The notes beneath the pieces were generated by a model. It did no database searches. It was not told the DNA's origin and saw only the letters and a program-made list of their open reading frames with translations. DNA of 64,000 nt from Lomentospora prolificans. Its lineage: Eukaryota; Ascomycota; Sordariomycetes; Microascales; Microascaceae. The translations under genes were made by a program, and so were the position numbers. Positions within the stretch are counted from its first letter, which is position 1, and each line of letters opens with the position of its first letter. The stretch spans positions 1,674,001-1,738,000 of the forward strand of contig JARFXM010000004.1 of NCBI GenBank assembly GCA_029532625.1. Direction: 5' to 3'. Below are positions 1-12,450 of this stretch, one piece after another.

Positions 1-1242
1 GAGGAGCCACCTCGATGCCATCTTGGATGTTGCGCTGCTGGAGAGCCCGTATACGATGACGGTATCAGTTGATCGGTCGGGAGTCGTGTTTGTATTCCAG
101 TAATAGAGAGTAAAGAGCGGAAGAGGGGCAAGGTGACGGGATAAGCTGGTTGCGGAGTCTTTGTCCCTTCTTTTTCTTGTTTCTTTTCTTTTCTTTTTTC
201 TTTTCTACGGTTGATACCTTTATATGTTTGAATAATAGATCCGCTGATGGGCAGTTGTCACGACTTCGGCGCAGCAGGTTTTAAACACAATACACGGAAT
301 GGCATCAGACACGGAGAGGTCTACGGAAATATAAAGTGTAATATATTATTAGCATCCGGCGCAAAGGAGGGTACAGCTAGCTATTTAGTCTCGCAAATGG
401 GCGCTACAGGGTGCTACATCTTGCCGGGTATGTAGTTTAAAGCTCCTGTCATGGACATACGAGGAAAAAAAAATAATAATAAATGGGACATTGTTGATAA
501 TGAAGCGATAATTGCCGCGCATGGGTGCGGCTTAGAGCGGCGCGGGATGTCGTCACGACGATTCCGTATCAGCTTTTTTCTCGGTGCTCCGAGCGGAGAT
601 AGGCTTACTGCTCGCCCGAGACGTGTAAATCGTGCAAAATCGAGTAAAATCGTGGTGGAGCTTACGCCACAGCGTGGCTTCCGTGGCTGGAACTGGAGGC
701 GGTAGCCAATCGGAGGGGACGATTCGAGGCATGGAGAGTGGGAATCTCTGCTTCTCGCGGGAAGTGGATTGTTTTAGTGGACCCTCCCCTGTACATTGTA
801 GAGACTGGCTGCGTTTCTTTCGGGCCTAAGGCGTGGCCAAGCTTTTTTGCTTTCCGTTTGCGAGCACGAAAAGGTACTTTGGCCGGCTGTCCCTGTGCTC
901 CGTCCGCATGTTGCGCAGTGACGGCGTCGCATGTACATCCGACGCTGGCCCCAGGTTACGCTGTATCTGGCCCGTTCGATGTTTCCTTGTGCTTGTGCCC
1001 AGGTGTCGCCGTTCTCCGTAGGTTCCCCCTCCAAAAAATACAAGGGATTCTCGGACAACGAGGGAAACATTTGATTCTACTCTCTCTTCTTTTTTTTTTC
1101 TTCTTTTTTCCTCTCCCTCCACATTCAAACATCTTTCTCACTTTATCCTCTGATTCCTTCTCTCTTCCGGTGCTTTTCCCTCCGTTTACTTGTAGGCCCT
1201 TTTCTCATTTCAATCCCCTTTGCATAAGTCGAATCTCCCATA
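1..1242. other. Upstream region of the IDH2 gene
   Basis: I see no supportable gene here. Open frames are short and lack splice-linked partners. From about 1085 to 1215 the + strand becomes very rich in T and C, the usual look of a fungal promoter or 5' leader just ahead of the IDH2 start. A second pyrimidine run lies at about 165-210. Confidence 0.5.
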
Positions 1243-2943
1243 ATGCTGGCACTGAGGAGCTTCTCCATCACCGCGAGGAACTGCGCTCGCTCGGCGGGTC
1301 CTCGGAAAACGGTTAGCGTGGCGATCCAGGTATGTTCTTCCCTGGCCTTGCCTTCTGCCGAAGCTGGAATCTAGAAGCTCGCGACAGCTTCAATGGGAAT
1401 TCTTGGGGGTTTACTGATCAATTCTTCTTTTCTTCGCTGTTTATAGGCTCAGCGATACTACTCGGCCAGCAAGGACCGTGTTGCCAAGTTCGAGGGTGTA
1501 AAGGATGTTAACGTGAGTGTTGTTCCTGATAAGCCATGATGCTAAAGCACCGAGCCTGCAGCTTCCCCCTTTGGCTCTGGACCGGAATATTGAACTGACC
1601 ACACCGCGCACTTTTAGGGAAACTACACCGTCAGCTTGATCGAGGGTGATGGTATCGGACCCGAGATCTCTGCTGCCGTCAAGAACATTTTCGCTGCTGC
1701 CAAGGTGGGTTTTTTTCCCTTCTTTTTCCCGTTTTCTTTTCCGTTGCAGAATATCCTGCTCTCGCGACGAAGCTGCGCTTTTTGGCTGTTGCGCCCCCTG
1801 GTCACCTTATCGACGTCACCCTGATACCCTTTATCACCGCCACCAACGCCGCCGGTCGCCGAGGGCTTCCAATTGAACTCCGCGAACGCGTAACGGCACA
1901 ACAAATGCGAGATCAATTGTGCTAATGCAATCTATTTTTTTTCTTTCGAATTTAGACCCCCATTACCTGGGAGCCCGTTGACGTTACTCCCATCCTCAAG
2001 GACGGCAAGACCGCCATCCCCGATGCCGCCATCCAGAGCATCGAGAAGAACAAGGTTGCCCTCAAGGGACCTCTCGCGGTAAGTGCACCACAGCTACGCC
2101 GACACCCTGCCTCGGAGAACCCGTCCGAATACTGATTTCCGCACCCCGCAGACCCCCATTGGCAAGGGCCACGTCTCGCTCAACTTGACCCTCCGACGAA
2201 CCTTCAACCTCTTCGCCAACCTCCGACCCTGCCGATCGATCGCCGGTTACAAGACCCCCTACGACGATGTCGACACCGTTCTTATCCGAGAGAACACCGA
2301 GGGCGAGTACTCTGGTATCGAGCACGAGGTTGTTGATGGTGTCGTTCAGTCTATCAAGCTCATCACCCGTGAGGCCTCGGAGCGCGTCCTCCGCTTCGCC
2401 TTCCAGCACGCCGAGGAGATTGGCCGCAACAAGGTCCGCGTCGTCCACAAGGCCACCATCATGAAGCTCTCCGACGGTCTCTTCCTCAGCACCGCCAAGA
2501 AGATCGCCAAGGAGTACCCCCACATCGAGTTCGACGCCGAGCTCCTCGACAACACCTGCCTCCGCATGACCACCGACCCCGTCCCCTACAACGACAAGGT
2601 TCTCGTCATGCCTAACCTCTACGGTGATATCCTCTCCGACATGTGCGCCGGTCTCATCGGTGGTCTCGGTCTCACCCCCTCGGGTAACATGGGTGACGAG
2701 GTCTCCATCTTCGAGGCCGTCCACGGCTCCGCTCCCGATATCGCCGGCCAGAACAAGGCCAACCCCACCGCCCTCCTCCTCTCCTCCATCATGATGCTCC
2801 GACACATGGGTCTCACCGAGCAGGCCGTCGCTATTGAGAGGGCTACTTTCGAGACCCTTGCCGAGGGTAAGAGCCTCACTGGCGATCTCGGCGGCAAGGC
2901 CTCCACCTCGCAGTACGCCGACGCCATCATCTCCAAGCTCTAA
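1243..2943 (+). CDS. idh2: Isocitrate dehydrogenase [NAD+] catalytic subunit 2, mitochondrial
   Basis: Catalytic subunit of the mitochondrial NAD-dependent isocitrate dehydrogenase, which oxidatively decarboxylates isocitrate to 2-oxoglutarate in the TCA cycle. Five exons: 1243-1329, 1447-1512, 1618-1704, 1956-2078 and 2152-2943, giving 384 residues, close to the family size. The first ~30 residues are rich in Arg, Ser and Ala and fit a matrix targeting peptide. The core shows [10 protein letters not shown] near residue 57, [14 protein letters not shown] at ~165 (the substrate-binding segment), NLYGDILSD and the NAD-side block [14 protein letters not shown]. The segment [16 protein letters not shown] plus VQSIKLITR matches yeast Idh2 rather than the regulatory Idh1, whose copy has a different motif there, so I call the catalytic subunit. 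All introns have GT-AG ends and the frame is kept throughout. Codon use is strongly biased to C-ending codons, as expected for a highly expressed gene. The partner Idh1 gene is not in the window. Confidence 0.95.
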
Positions 2944-5900
2944 GTTAAGAGTCTTGAGAATACGATAATGGGCTTATTTGAACTTGGAAAGAGGGAATAT
3001 AAGTCGGGGGAATGTACATAGAAATGAAGAAACTAGATACCACGGTTGAACGCACCCAGCCGGTTCCACCCTGCCAACAAGCACCCGCCTCCCTCCCCGC
3101 CCCAACGCCTATCGACGGCCACGCCCCGGGTTTTGGATGCCAAAGGGAACGACGAGGGAGAGGCCAGGTGGAGCATATATTCTTCTGGGCATACGGAGCT
3201 TTGAGGTTCTTTCTTTTGGTTTTTTTTTTGGTCATGTTTCAATAGTAGACTGTACTTGGCATGGAAGGATGGACAACGAGAATAAGGAGGTGCCACGCAA
3301 GGTCCAAGTGAATGGACTGATACTGAGGATGGGACTCGCCTGTGCCTAGAAGGAGGGAGAGAGGGGAGAACGAACCTTATGCAGGAGGACGTGTATTGTA
3401 GGCATGGAAATAGATGAAGTTATGAGTCTGAGTCTCGAGAACATGGAGATACTTGTTAGTGACGCTCGCCCGCCAGTCTGATACATTCGGGAAGCCTTGA
3501 CTCCATTCACGCCTCTCTTTTGCTGTCTATTGCAAGTTCTTTACGTAAAGCAGGCGCGGGGAGGATCACATCGCCTCGATCTCCAGGAGAACGGGCTCAC
3601 CAAGACGTTCCAGCCGCGAACTAGGACTTTTTGAGGGTGTCGGGAACGGAACCCGATACGCGGGAGGGGGGGACGATAATCCGAGAGATTACGGGAAGGA
3701 GAAGGTCCACGCGTGAAGAAATCAAGCTTTTTTCTTTTGCCTTCTTTCTTCTCTTTTTTTTCCTTTTTTCTTTTTCCTCGTTCTTCCCGGGTTAGGTTAC
3801 GTTCGAGAGCTATGCGGGCGCTCGGACGTTGAACGTTTGGGAGAATGATTGGGTGAAGTCATTATCAAACATTGAAAACTTGGACAATTCGTGATGGTTT
3901 CCCTACCAAGGTGAGAGAAGTCGTCTGAGAGAAAATAAATAAGGCGTATCAGCTGTGAAATCGTGTGCAAGGAGTCTTGTGGTGGCGGATTAGGATTGAC
4001 CCGAATAGGAACTCGCTCGCGAGGGCTCTCTCTCTCTCGAGTTCGAGTTGGCGCCAACCCCGGATATCCACATCGTGGTTCCTCTTCGGTTCCCAGCTAA
4101 TTACGAAATACGTGCTGGACTTTTTCTTTAAACCTTTTTTTTTTACCTTTATTTTACTTTTTTTTTTTTTTTTTTCTTTTTCTCGAGATCTTGCATAGTA
4201 TTATATGACCCCCCAACTACGTTCCGCGCCCCCGGTCAATGGTGTTGAAGAACCTTTCCAGACCAGGGTTTGTTTGGGCAGGCAGACGCAGTTTCACGCC
4301 CGGGGCGTCCAATCGCCCGATGAATGGTGTTCGTGTCTTCATCCCAGGTCTAAAACCAGCAGAGAAGCCCAAGTCCCTTTCCGCCCGGGCGAAGAGTACG
4401 AAGCAGAAAGGGATGTTGACAACTTTGCAAACATTGCCATTCTCTATTGGGCGCAACGCGCATACACGTCGGCTCCGGCGTCTTTGTTGGGGTTCTTGGT
4501 TACTAGATGGGGGGAACTGCAGGAAGCTCGGTGTAGAATCGGGGAATATGCGTGGGGGTTGACGCGCATGGTGGCCATCGCACTTGTGCCATGATTCACC
4601 TCTTTTTTTCCTTTTTTTTTGGCTTTTCTTTTTCTTCGAGTTTCATGCTTGCTTGCTTCCTTGGGCCTCTCGATATAGAAATGCAAGGCGTGTGCATGTA
4701 CATATTTTTTTTTTTGGGGGGGGGATCACGAACCCAAACTTGTTCGAAGCTGAGACGAGCTGGATGTGGGAGCAAAGGGTTGAAAATGAGGCCTGCTGAA
4801 AAGCCACTTACACCGTCGATCAGCCAGCCAGCCAGCCATTTGGTTCCCCGTGGGGTTTTGGCCGATTTTGACGTTGGCTTGGCATCATTGAGGAGGAGGA
4901 GAATGTCTCCAGAAAAAAAAAATCCTTGGCAGTGAGAAGGCACGTCCCGTTTATAGGCTGGCGAGGAATAAGTGTGCATATCAAGTGCGATGATGAAGGA
5001 CGTACGTCTGTGGGACGTCCCGCCCGTGTTGCTGGCAGGCATCTCGACGTTCTGGATCCTGGATCGTGCTGGGTTTCTCGTCCTCAGAATTCTATGATTA
5101 AACCTGGTGATTTGGGAAGAGGGGGGGGGGAGAGTTGAGCAGTCCAGAGCGAGATGGGAAGCTGGGATTGCGACCGTCAGTTTTGCCTTGGCCCATCTGC
5201 TCACCTGTCGTCAGACCTCACCTCATGGGAGCATAGATATAGCCCGACGGCGAGCCTCAAACCACCCTTCCACCGGCATGAGAGTCAGACGACTAGTGCC
5301 TAGGCCGCATCCATCATCCATCCCCGTTGGTAACCACGACTATACTAATCACGCTCGACTGCAGACGGTGAAAACTGCAAAGTCAATTGCCCAAGGCCGC
5401 GTCAATCCTACTCAGTCTTAACAGGCAACATCACGTCCTACGAGAAACCCGCGCCTAAAAGGGGGGTGGGAATACTGGCTATCCGCCCAACTGCAGGTAG
5501 CCACTTGTTTCTCTGCCTCTCCCATTTCGCCTTTCGTCACCCGGTTAGTCTTACCTACAGGCTCTCCTGCATTTCGGCCCCCTCTTTCTTTCCCAACTCC
5601 CACTCCTCAAAGCTTTTCTTGTGAGGCTAACCCCGCCGTTGGGCCGGTACATGCCTTGGCGCCGGATCCGATAGCGTCAGAGTTAATCGTAAGGCGGAAA
5701 AGGAAAAAAAAAAAATAAACAGTTAAAAAAGAGGGGATGGCGGCTTTCGACTGGAAAAGTCGGGCTCCTGGGGGCGTGTTTCGGTGTATCCTGGCAAACT
5801 GAGTGTAGGAGAGGAAAAAAAAAAAAGCCCGAGAATGACGGAATAACGAACAGTTCGACACCAGCGAGTTTTGTGGGTATCTACGACAAGCTGAGAGAAG

Positions 5901-6818
5901 AAGGAAGGAGGCCAAAGTCCTTCCGGCAGGATCGGGACCAGTACACCAAGCACGGCACGCCTTTTGATAAGAAGGGGGCAAAAGTGGAGGGCGGACAGGC
6001 TTTCTCCATGAGAGCTAATTTAGCTTGGGGGGGAAAACAAAAAGGCCGCTAGGGCTTATAGGGATAGACGGAAGAGGGCATCGGGTTCGGAGAATCGCGC
6101 TCTGAACCGCCGATGTAGCTCTCGCACGGCGGGTTTTCGGCATTGTTGGAAGTGGAGCCCGTTGAAGTACGAGAGCCAGCGAGGAATAGTAGCTGACTGA
6201 ATCCATCCACCGAGGCATCTCCAGTGAGCATATCGCCAGCGGAATTAGGGGAAAAGCACCCAATTTGACTTTTGCCTCGTTTCCCGTATCAGTCACCACC
6301 CCCCTTGCCTTGTGCCAGGATTTTCGTTTCCTCAGGGGCTCAACAATGGGCATAAGTCATACCACCTTTTCGACCGACAAAACCATGGAAAGTGAAGAAG
6401 TGAGGGGAAAATGAAGGTAAAAAAAAAAAAAAAAAAGAGGTTCAGTGCTGCGTCCTGCGTTGTCGCGCTGGATATCATTCGATGCGGGTAGGTAATGGCT
6501 TCTAGAAGCTTTCCGGACTGCTGCGTGTTGGGGAAGAACCAGCCAATGGGTGCGGCTTGAATGACGCAAGGCAGGAGCGAGACGCAGCCAAAGTCCTTGG
6601 GTGGGAACATGTTGTGCGGGTTCCAATTGAGACTTGCAGGACCAAGACGTGGGGAGAAGTGGGAATCCACTCCACTCGTGATAGCTGGCGTTGCCAAAGA
6701 AGGGGGGGGTGTGGGCCTAGGGTATCAGGGTTCGAAAGTCCGTGTGATATATGACAAAACACTGTCACTCAGGGCCGGGTATCGCTGGCAGGTCAGCGGG
6801 TGGTATTGATATTGATCC

Positions 6819-6840
6819 GGCTGGCTGGCTGGCTGGCTGG
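6819..6840. repeat. GGCT tetranucleotide microsatellite
   Basis: Five and a half head-to-tail copies of GGCT. The same tetranucleotide recurs in shorter runs in many other intergenic segments of this window (see findings). Confidence 0.9.
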
Positions 6841-8450
6841 TTGTGTATTAGTTGTGTATCGCTGGAATACCCAGCGCTGGCTGGCTGTACGGAGGACCTC
6901 GGAGCCCTGAGGGGTTCGCAATCTCAACAACATCAAAATGGATCAATCTCCAGGGCTAGCTGCTTCCGGGATTCATCCATCTTCCCTTCCAGACATATTG
7001 CCCAGTCGACGCGAAATCCGACACACACAGGACGCACCGATGCTTTGGATATTAACCCGCCACGTTCTGCCATTGAGTGCCACTGTTGGCGCCGATCTCG
7101 TTTCCTTGGCCCTCAGAATTGTTTTATCCATTGGACATTTTTATGACAACTTTTCATGTGCGTTTTGCCTGTCAGAAAGACAGAATGGAATGACTGGTCG
7201 CGTGAGCAGGATGGAAAAGAGAGCAGCAGACCCAAGGAACCTGAACGCACGACTTTCCCACTTGCGCATCCTGATAATATTGCATATTATACGTCGCCTG
7301 CATGCACCTTCTCCAAGCCAATTGGTTTTTTTTTCTAGAAAGTCTGCCTTGTCAAACCTCAAACCGGCCAAGAAATATATCTGTAGAGTAACCGCATCGC
7401 CGACGCCAACGTACAGAAGCGGAGCATTACATTTTACATTTCATTTTGGATGGACAGGCCGCCGTGTTCAACCATGCCCCGCACTGCGTGCTGTATGCTG
7501 TATGTGTGTGTTGGCTCATATAGGCAGGAGATAATACCTTCAAGAGGCCCTCATCAGCTCGCTTTCCAAATAGAGGGCAATAGAATCCCGCAGGAATTAG
7601 GCCTCGGGTCCGAACATAGAGATAGGCCCCGTTTTACCACGCGTTAGAGCCAAGTAGACAAATGGTGAATCGAGACTATCCTACCCCTCCAGCGGACATC
7701 AAGCTCCACTCAGGTACAGTAGTGGTAAAAGAGCAATTCCATTACTGCTTCAAGACATTTTCGGGGTCCTGACCTCTGCAGCAGTTGATACCGAGCTATA
7801 AAGTGGTAAGTGATCTCCGGCGCATCTGACACCCACTAGAGACCGAAACGGCGACAGAGGAAGCAAGGGCGAAAAGGGGCCAACGTGTGCCGCCGGCTTC
7901 TCAGTTTTGCCCTAGCGCTGGCAGCGGCAAGTGGCTGTCGATCGCGGCTACGTCGGGGGGACACTTGGTCGTTACAGAAGCTGGTTTATTAACAAGGGAT
8001 TGTCCAGGCAATTAACAGGGGGAGCCAGTAGGTTGGTGGTCTGCCGGGGATCTAAGCAACCTGCGGTGAGAGAAATGCCTCAATGGACTCGGCCTTGTGA
8101 GCTGATTAGTAGGTCGTTGGCTTGGGAATGAACTGTCCCATCATACTTGCAGCGTGTTTGGCCGTAGCGAAATGAGCAGACACGGCCGGGTTGGTGTGCT
8201 TTCCAGACAAGGAAACAGCTTGTTCGCTCTGTAAGTGTCATCTACGGGACCGGTATACAAGAAAGGGTGGGTGGGCGGAGGTTTAGAATATACGTATGGT
8301 ATTGGTGAAGGGGGAGACACCGCCAGCGGATATGGCGGATCAGGATGGAATCCGCGCAGAGGACAGCACTGTAATGAAACGTTTCAACACGAGATATGTC
8401 AATTGAAGCAAGCAAAGTTTTGGCTGTCTTTTCGGAGGCCACGGAGGGAA

Positions 8451-8478
8451 TATATAGATATATATATATATATATATA
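8451..8478. repeat. TA dinucleotide tract
   Basis: A run of alternating TA broken once by a G near its left end. A simple sequence repeat inside the long intergenic interval; no gene-related role is visible. Confidence 0.85.
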
Positions 8479-10069
8479 AGGGAGTTGAGTGCCTTCCGCG
8501 TTGCACAAGCTCGTTTGCCATGGCCTGGCTTAGGCGGCCTTTCATGCCCCTTCTTCCTTGTATGACGAGTTCGCTTTCTCGAATTCTGATCCAGAGATGA
8601 CCGGCTTCAGCATTCTAGTCCTCTAACCAATACTGGTCTACGCTTCAAGAGCCTCCAATTTATTGTGGTTCCTGAGTACAAGTAGGGGCGGCCCTTTTGA
8701 GAGAAAAAAAAATGGCTCAAGTTCCTAGGTTTCCCTGATTTGCCCACAAAAATATATCCACTTTGTGCCCTCCTTGTGTTGCGAGCGCTCCATGCATTCT
8801 CCCGCCCACTTTTCACCGCCAGGCTGACAAAGAGCCGCCGGGAGAGTCCTCACCCCGGAGATTGCAGCCATGGCTAGGCTCCCTTTCCGTTAGGCAAGTG
8901 TTTACCTTGGAACTGTTTCACCCTCTGCTGGCTGAGACCTAGGGTCTTGCCCTCTAGGAGGCGGAAAGGTATGACCACTCCTGGTTCTCTCTGGAGTAAT
9001 ATGAGATTTGGCTCCATTGCAGGGACCAAGTTGCCTGAAGTGGGCTTACTGCACCTGAAGCTCTAAAACACCGAGATTGTTTTGGCATCTTCTCGGGGAT
9101 CAATTGCCAGCAGGAGGACCTGAAGGTGACCTCGCACAACATCACACTGTATGCGGCACTGGCACAGCCTGGCGGTCTGGAACTGCGTCTCCGGTTTACT
9201 CGATACACCCGCCCGAGGTTTCTTCTGCACACGCCCCCCCTTGAATCTTCCACACTACCCGCCGAGAAAAGTCCAGCACGGAAAGCGAGGCAGAGATGCT
9301 TCGGTAGGGCATGGGGAAAACAAAATGAGTCGTGTGCCTGAAAGGTTCCTCGACCCAAGGAGTACTCTACAATACCCGCTCCTCGGCCACCGGAACAACA
9401 GGGGCATATGCACGACTTAGTGTCACCGCGTATCAGCTACTTGCCCATTTGAGCACTGGCACATCCTCGACATTGGCCTCGGGGAGATGGGGGGAGTGGG
9501 ATGGATGGAGTACATCCTTGGGCCCCCAACTTCTAATAATGTTCAGTGTCTTTCCGAGGGAGGAGCGAGAGCCAGCGAGAGAAGCGGACGTGGCCAGGAC
9601 TTCCGGCGGTATGTACGCTGGCTGTATGTGAGTGGCCCTGGTATCTGTGTGGTAAATGCTTGGTGACGCCTTCATTCCCGGTGTAAGCTGTACTAGTGTA
9701 CACACTACTGTAGCGTCCCGGCAAGAAGCACAAACAAGTCGTTATTTCCCTCGTTTTCCCCGTCTTTGTCCCTACGTTGATTCGCTCCCGCTCCTTTGAC
9801 ACTTCCGGTCCTATCGGCCTCTTTCTCTCTTACACATCGAACCGCACACACGATTTACCTGTCCTCCTCAAAACTATTTAAGTCCCCGACCTCCCTGTCC
9901 TCCTCCGCCCTTCTTCTTGTCCATCCTACCTAGATTCGTCTCACGCATCCTTCAGGTCCACACTATATCAAACATCTTTATTTGCTCTCGAGAAAATCGG
10001 TCAAGCTTATTACACACACACAAACACACATCGTCCCTCACGACCAAAACCCCATACAACACCGACATC

Positions 10070-10353
10070 ATGCCTGGCTCTGCTGCTCCCAAGGTCTCCG
10101 GCGATAACATCCGCGCCGCCATCGAGGGCAAGGGTGTCAAGTTCCACATCAAGACCGGCGGTGCCAAGTACACTGCCCACCTTCAGGACCGTGCCACTTA
10201 GTATGTTGCACCCTCAGCATAGCTATCCGGGGAAGCTTGCCTCGCTTGCTCAGGATCGAGTTGCTAACTGTGCCCTTTAGCGAGCGCATGAAGGCCACCC
10301 GCACCAACTCCACCACTTCTTCCTCCAGCAGCTCTACCACCAGCTCCCACTGA
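10070..10353 (+). CDS. Small conserved-looking protein, 67 residues, function unknown
   Basis: Two exons, 10070-10200 and 10281-10353, joined across an 80-nt intron with GTATGT donor and CCCTTTAG acceptor; the split codon gives Tyr. The product has 67 residues. The front half is a folded-looking segment (KVSGDNIRAAIEGKGVKFHI, then TGGAKYTAHLQDRATYERMK) and the tail is a low-complexity run of Ser and Thr ending in His. There is no signal peptide and no membrane segment. Codons are almost all the preferred C- or G-ending ones, which points to strong expression. The upstream region has a TATTTAAG element about 195 bp before the start and a long CT- and CA-rich leader. I recall proteins of this type in other Sordariomycetes but cannot assign a function. 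The splice structure and codon bias make me confident it is real. Confidence 0.75.
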
Positions 10354-12450
10354 GCGTTATTGCCGATTGGACCACTCACTGCTCCTAGTGAGCTGCGAGG
10401 GCACGCACCAAAGCCCCTTTATGAGCCCGCCTCGAGGCGAAATCAAGACGATATACCGGATCAAACCCTCGCGTTTTCTATTTTGAACCCAAAAGATTTT
10501 GGCAAGGCACGGAGTTTTCAAAGGAAGGAAAATGTTATACCACTAGTATTATCACGCTTTACGACATACTTATTTTACACTACTAGGGCGTTTTTACACG
10601 CATAGCAAACGGAGCTTTTTTTAGCATTGTTTGAGCACGAACCTAAAAGGATTCGGAAATCGGGCCAGGGTATATAAATGATTGTAGAGTGGTTTGTTAA
10701 AAGAGACGAGCTACTCTTATAAACAGAGACGAACCTTGACTTGAATATATGTGCGCACTTTTGTCATGGTGATCGCGACTTCAACTCTAGTAATGGGATT
10801 ATAGAGTGCGAGATGACTCTCTTGAGTCGAGCAAAATGTAACGGAGAATATTTATGAGTTGGAAATTTCGAAGCTTCAGGTCCCAATACCCATCATTCAT
10901 CCGCAGTTGACATCCAATTGCGAACCCACTTCGGACGAGGTGAGTGCGCTTCCAAAAGCTTGACTCTTCAACGTGAGCTAGGCAAGGCTGAACTTGATAC
11001 CTTTAAGAGGTCCAGGCAGACGTTCTAGCGCTGGCTCAGGGCTGATCTCGCGTTGTCTCTCGACCGTCTAGAAGCTGGGCTTTCCGTGTTTCCTACTTCA
11101 TAATAGTTCATGAGTCCATGTTGTTTATCCCTCTCCCGCCAGAGTGATGAGCGGCACTTTCCGTCCTTCCCTGTCCGCATGTTGGGTCACGTCATGTGAA
11201 CAGCCGCTGGTCGCAAAGTCTTGGCCTTTCAATGTTGGGCCGCGCGGGGTGACGGGATAAGTTACGCATGCCACCGCCAAAAGCAACAGCTTCGGGGCCC
11301 GTTGAAGATAAAAGTCCGTACTGTCCGCGCTTGCCTGAGTAAGCGACCAGGCAGGCCAAACTCTCTGGTCATTGGATCGGTGGAAAAAGCCAGCGCTGAG
11401 GTTGACCCTCGGAGCTGCAGGATTAGAGTTCTGTTGCTGGATCATTGCTCTTTTGCTCCCTTCTTACTTCTTAGCGCTTTCCTACAAAAGAAACCAAAAA
11501 AACCCGAGGCTCTTCATGTTTCTCTTCCTGACTGGGCTCTTGCGGACGCCTCTCCTCGTGCGATTTCTTGGTCCTCAGATGCTTATAAAGTGTGGCGCTT
11601 AGCCGGTCTTGCCTCGTCGTCTGTGTAAACCGGAACAAATCCTGTTCTTAATACCTCCACCTTCTCCTCCGGAATCCCATGTTCTCTTTTTCCCCTCTTC
11701 TTCTCTATCCCCTTTTTTGTTGCTTCTCCTCAGATATAAGCGGCTCCGGCTTTAATAATAATTTCAAAACTGCTTGGATTCTCGTTTTGTCTCTCGATGC
11801 CGCCCCCTGCAGTGGCCATTGGAGGTACGTACGCAATGGCCCGTATTTGTCGGGTATTACAGCCAGTGGTGATGATTATTACCCCGCGCCCCTTCCCCAA
11901 CAGCCAGCTGTGAAGTACATGACAATGCTTGTCCAGCCAGCCAGGCCGTTCCCTACAAGTGTACCCCGCACCCTTCTCTCGTGCATCCATTTGCCAGCTG
12001 TTGTTGCTGGCTGGCTGCACTGCCCATTTCCCTCTTCAGCTGGCTATGAATACCTTCGTACACTCAAATCCTTCCCGCTATTTTCGCCTTACAATTTGGC
12101 GAAAACCGCCACTCTGTCTTGCCACCCCGACATTGTTTCAGCGCCTGAACAGTGAGGCCCTCAGTATTCCAAGGGTCAGGCAACCACCAAATGGGCTCCT
12201 ATTATGCCAGGCGTGACGCCACTGTCCACGCAATCTTCGTCTCGTGCCCCAACGATTTGTTCGCCTCCCGTGCACATTGATCCGTCTCGCGGAGGGAGCC
12301 CTCTCTTGTTAAGACTGGATTTATTATTGGGGATTTCTACAGCTTTACTTTTCTAGACGATTTCTCCCCCCTCTTCAACTTTCCGTTTCCGTCCTGAAAC
12401 ATTGCATTCATTTTCCCTCTTTGCAGAACCCCTCTTCGCTGCAAGGTGCG
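10354..12450. other. Intergenic region and long leader of the next gene
   Basis: No gene is supportable here. From about 11630 to 12450 the + strand is pyrimidine-rich and resembles a promoter and long 5' leader. A good acceptor (CCCTCTTTGCAG, ending at 12425) stands 25 bp before the start codon of the next gene, so an intron in the 5' untranslated region is likely. CCAG/CTGG runs lie at about 11932 and 12007. Confidence 0.45.

Larger units (their letters stand above)
2944..10069. other. Long gene-free interval (about 7 kb)
   Basis: Between IDH2 and the small-protein gene I find no coding region I can support: open frames are short, shift frame between strands, contain frequent Cys/Trp/Arg-rich stretches typical of chance translation, and none joins to a neighbour through a good splice pair. 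What is visible is low-complexity DNA: T tracts at about 3727-3780, 4130-4185 and 4600-4630, A tracts at about 5700-5720, 5815-5825 and 6420-6436, CCAG/GGCT tetranucleotide runs at 4821 and 6819, and a TA run at 8451. I saw no tRNA or 5S rRNA signature. The segment from about 9700 to 10069 is pyrimidine-rich and probably the promoter and leader of the next gene. Confidence 0.6.

Noticed and set aside
2062..2805. A 247-codon open frame opposite IDH2 exon 5
   Set aside because: Same cause: C-ending codons on the sense strand leave few stops on the other strand. The product is a Gly/Val/Glu-rich mirror.
6938..7534. A 198-codon + strand frame in the gene-free interval
   Set aside because: Mixed composition, many Cys and Arg, no splice partner and no recognisable motif; I judged it chance.
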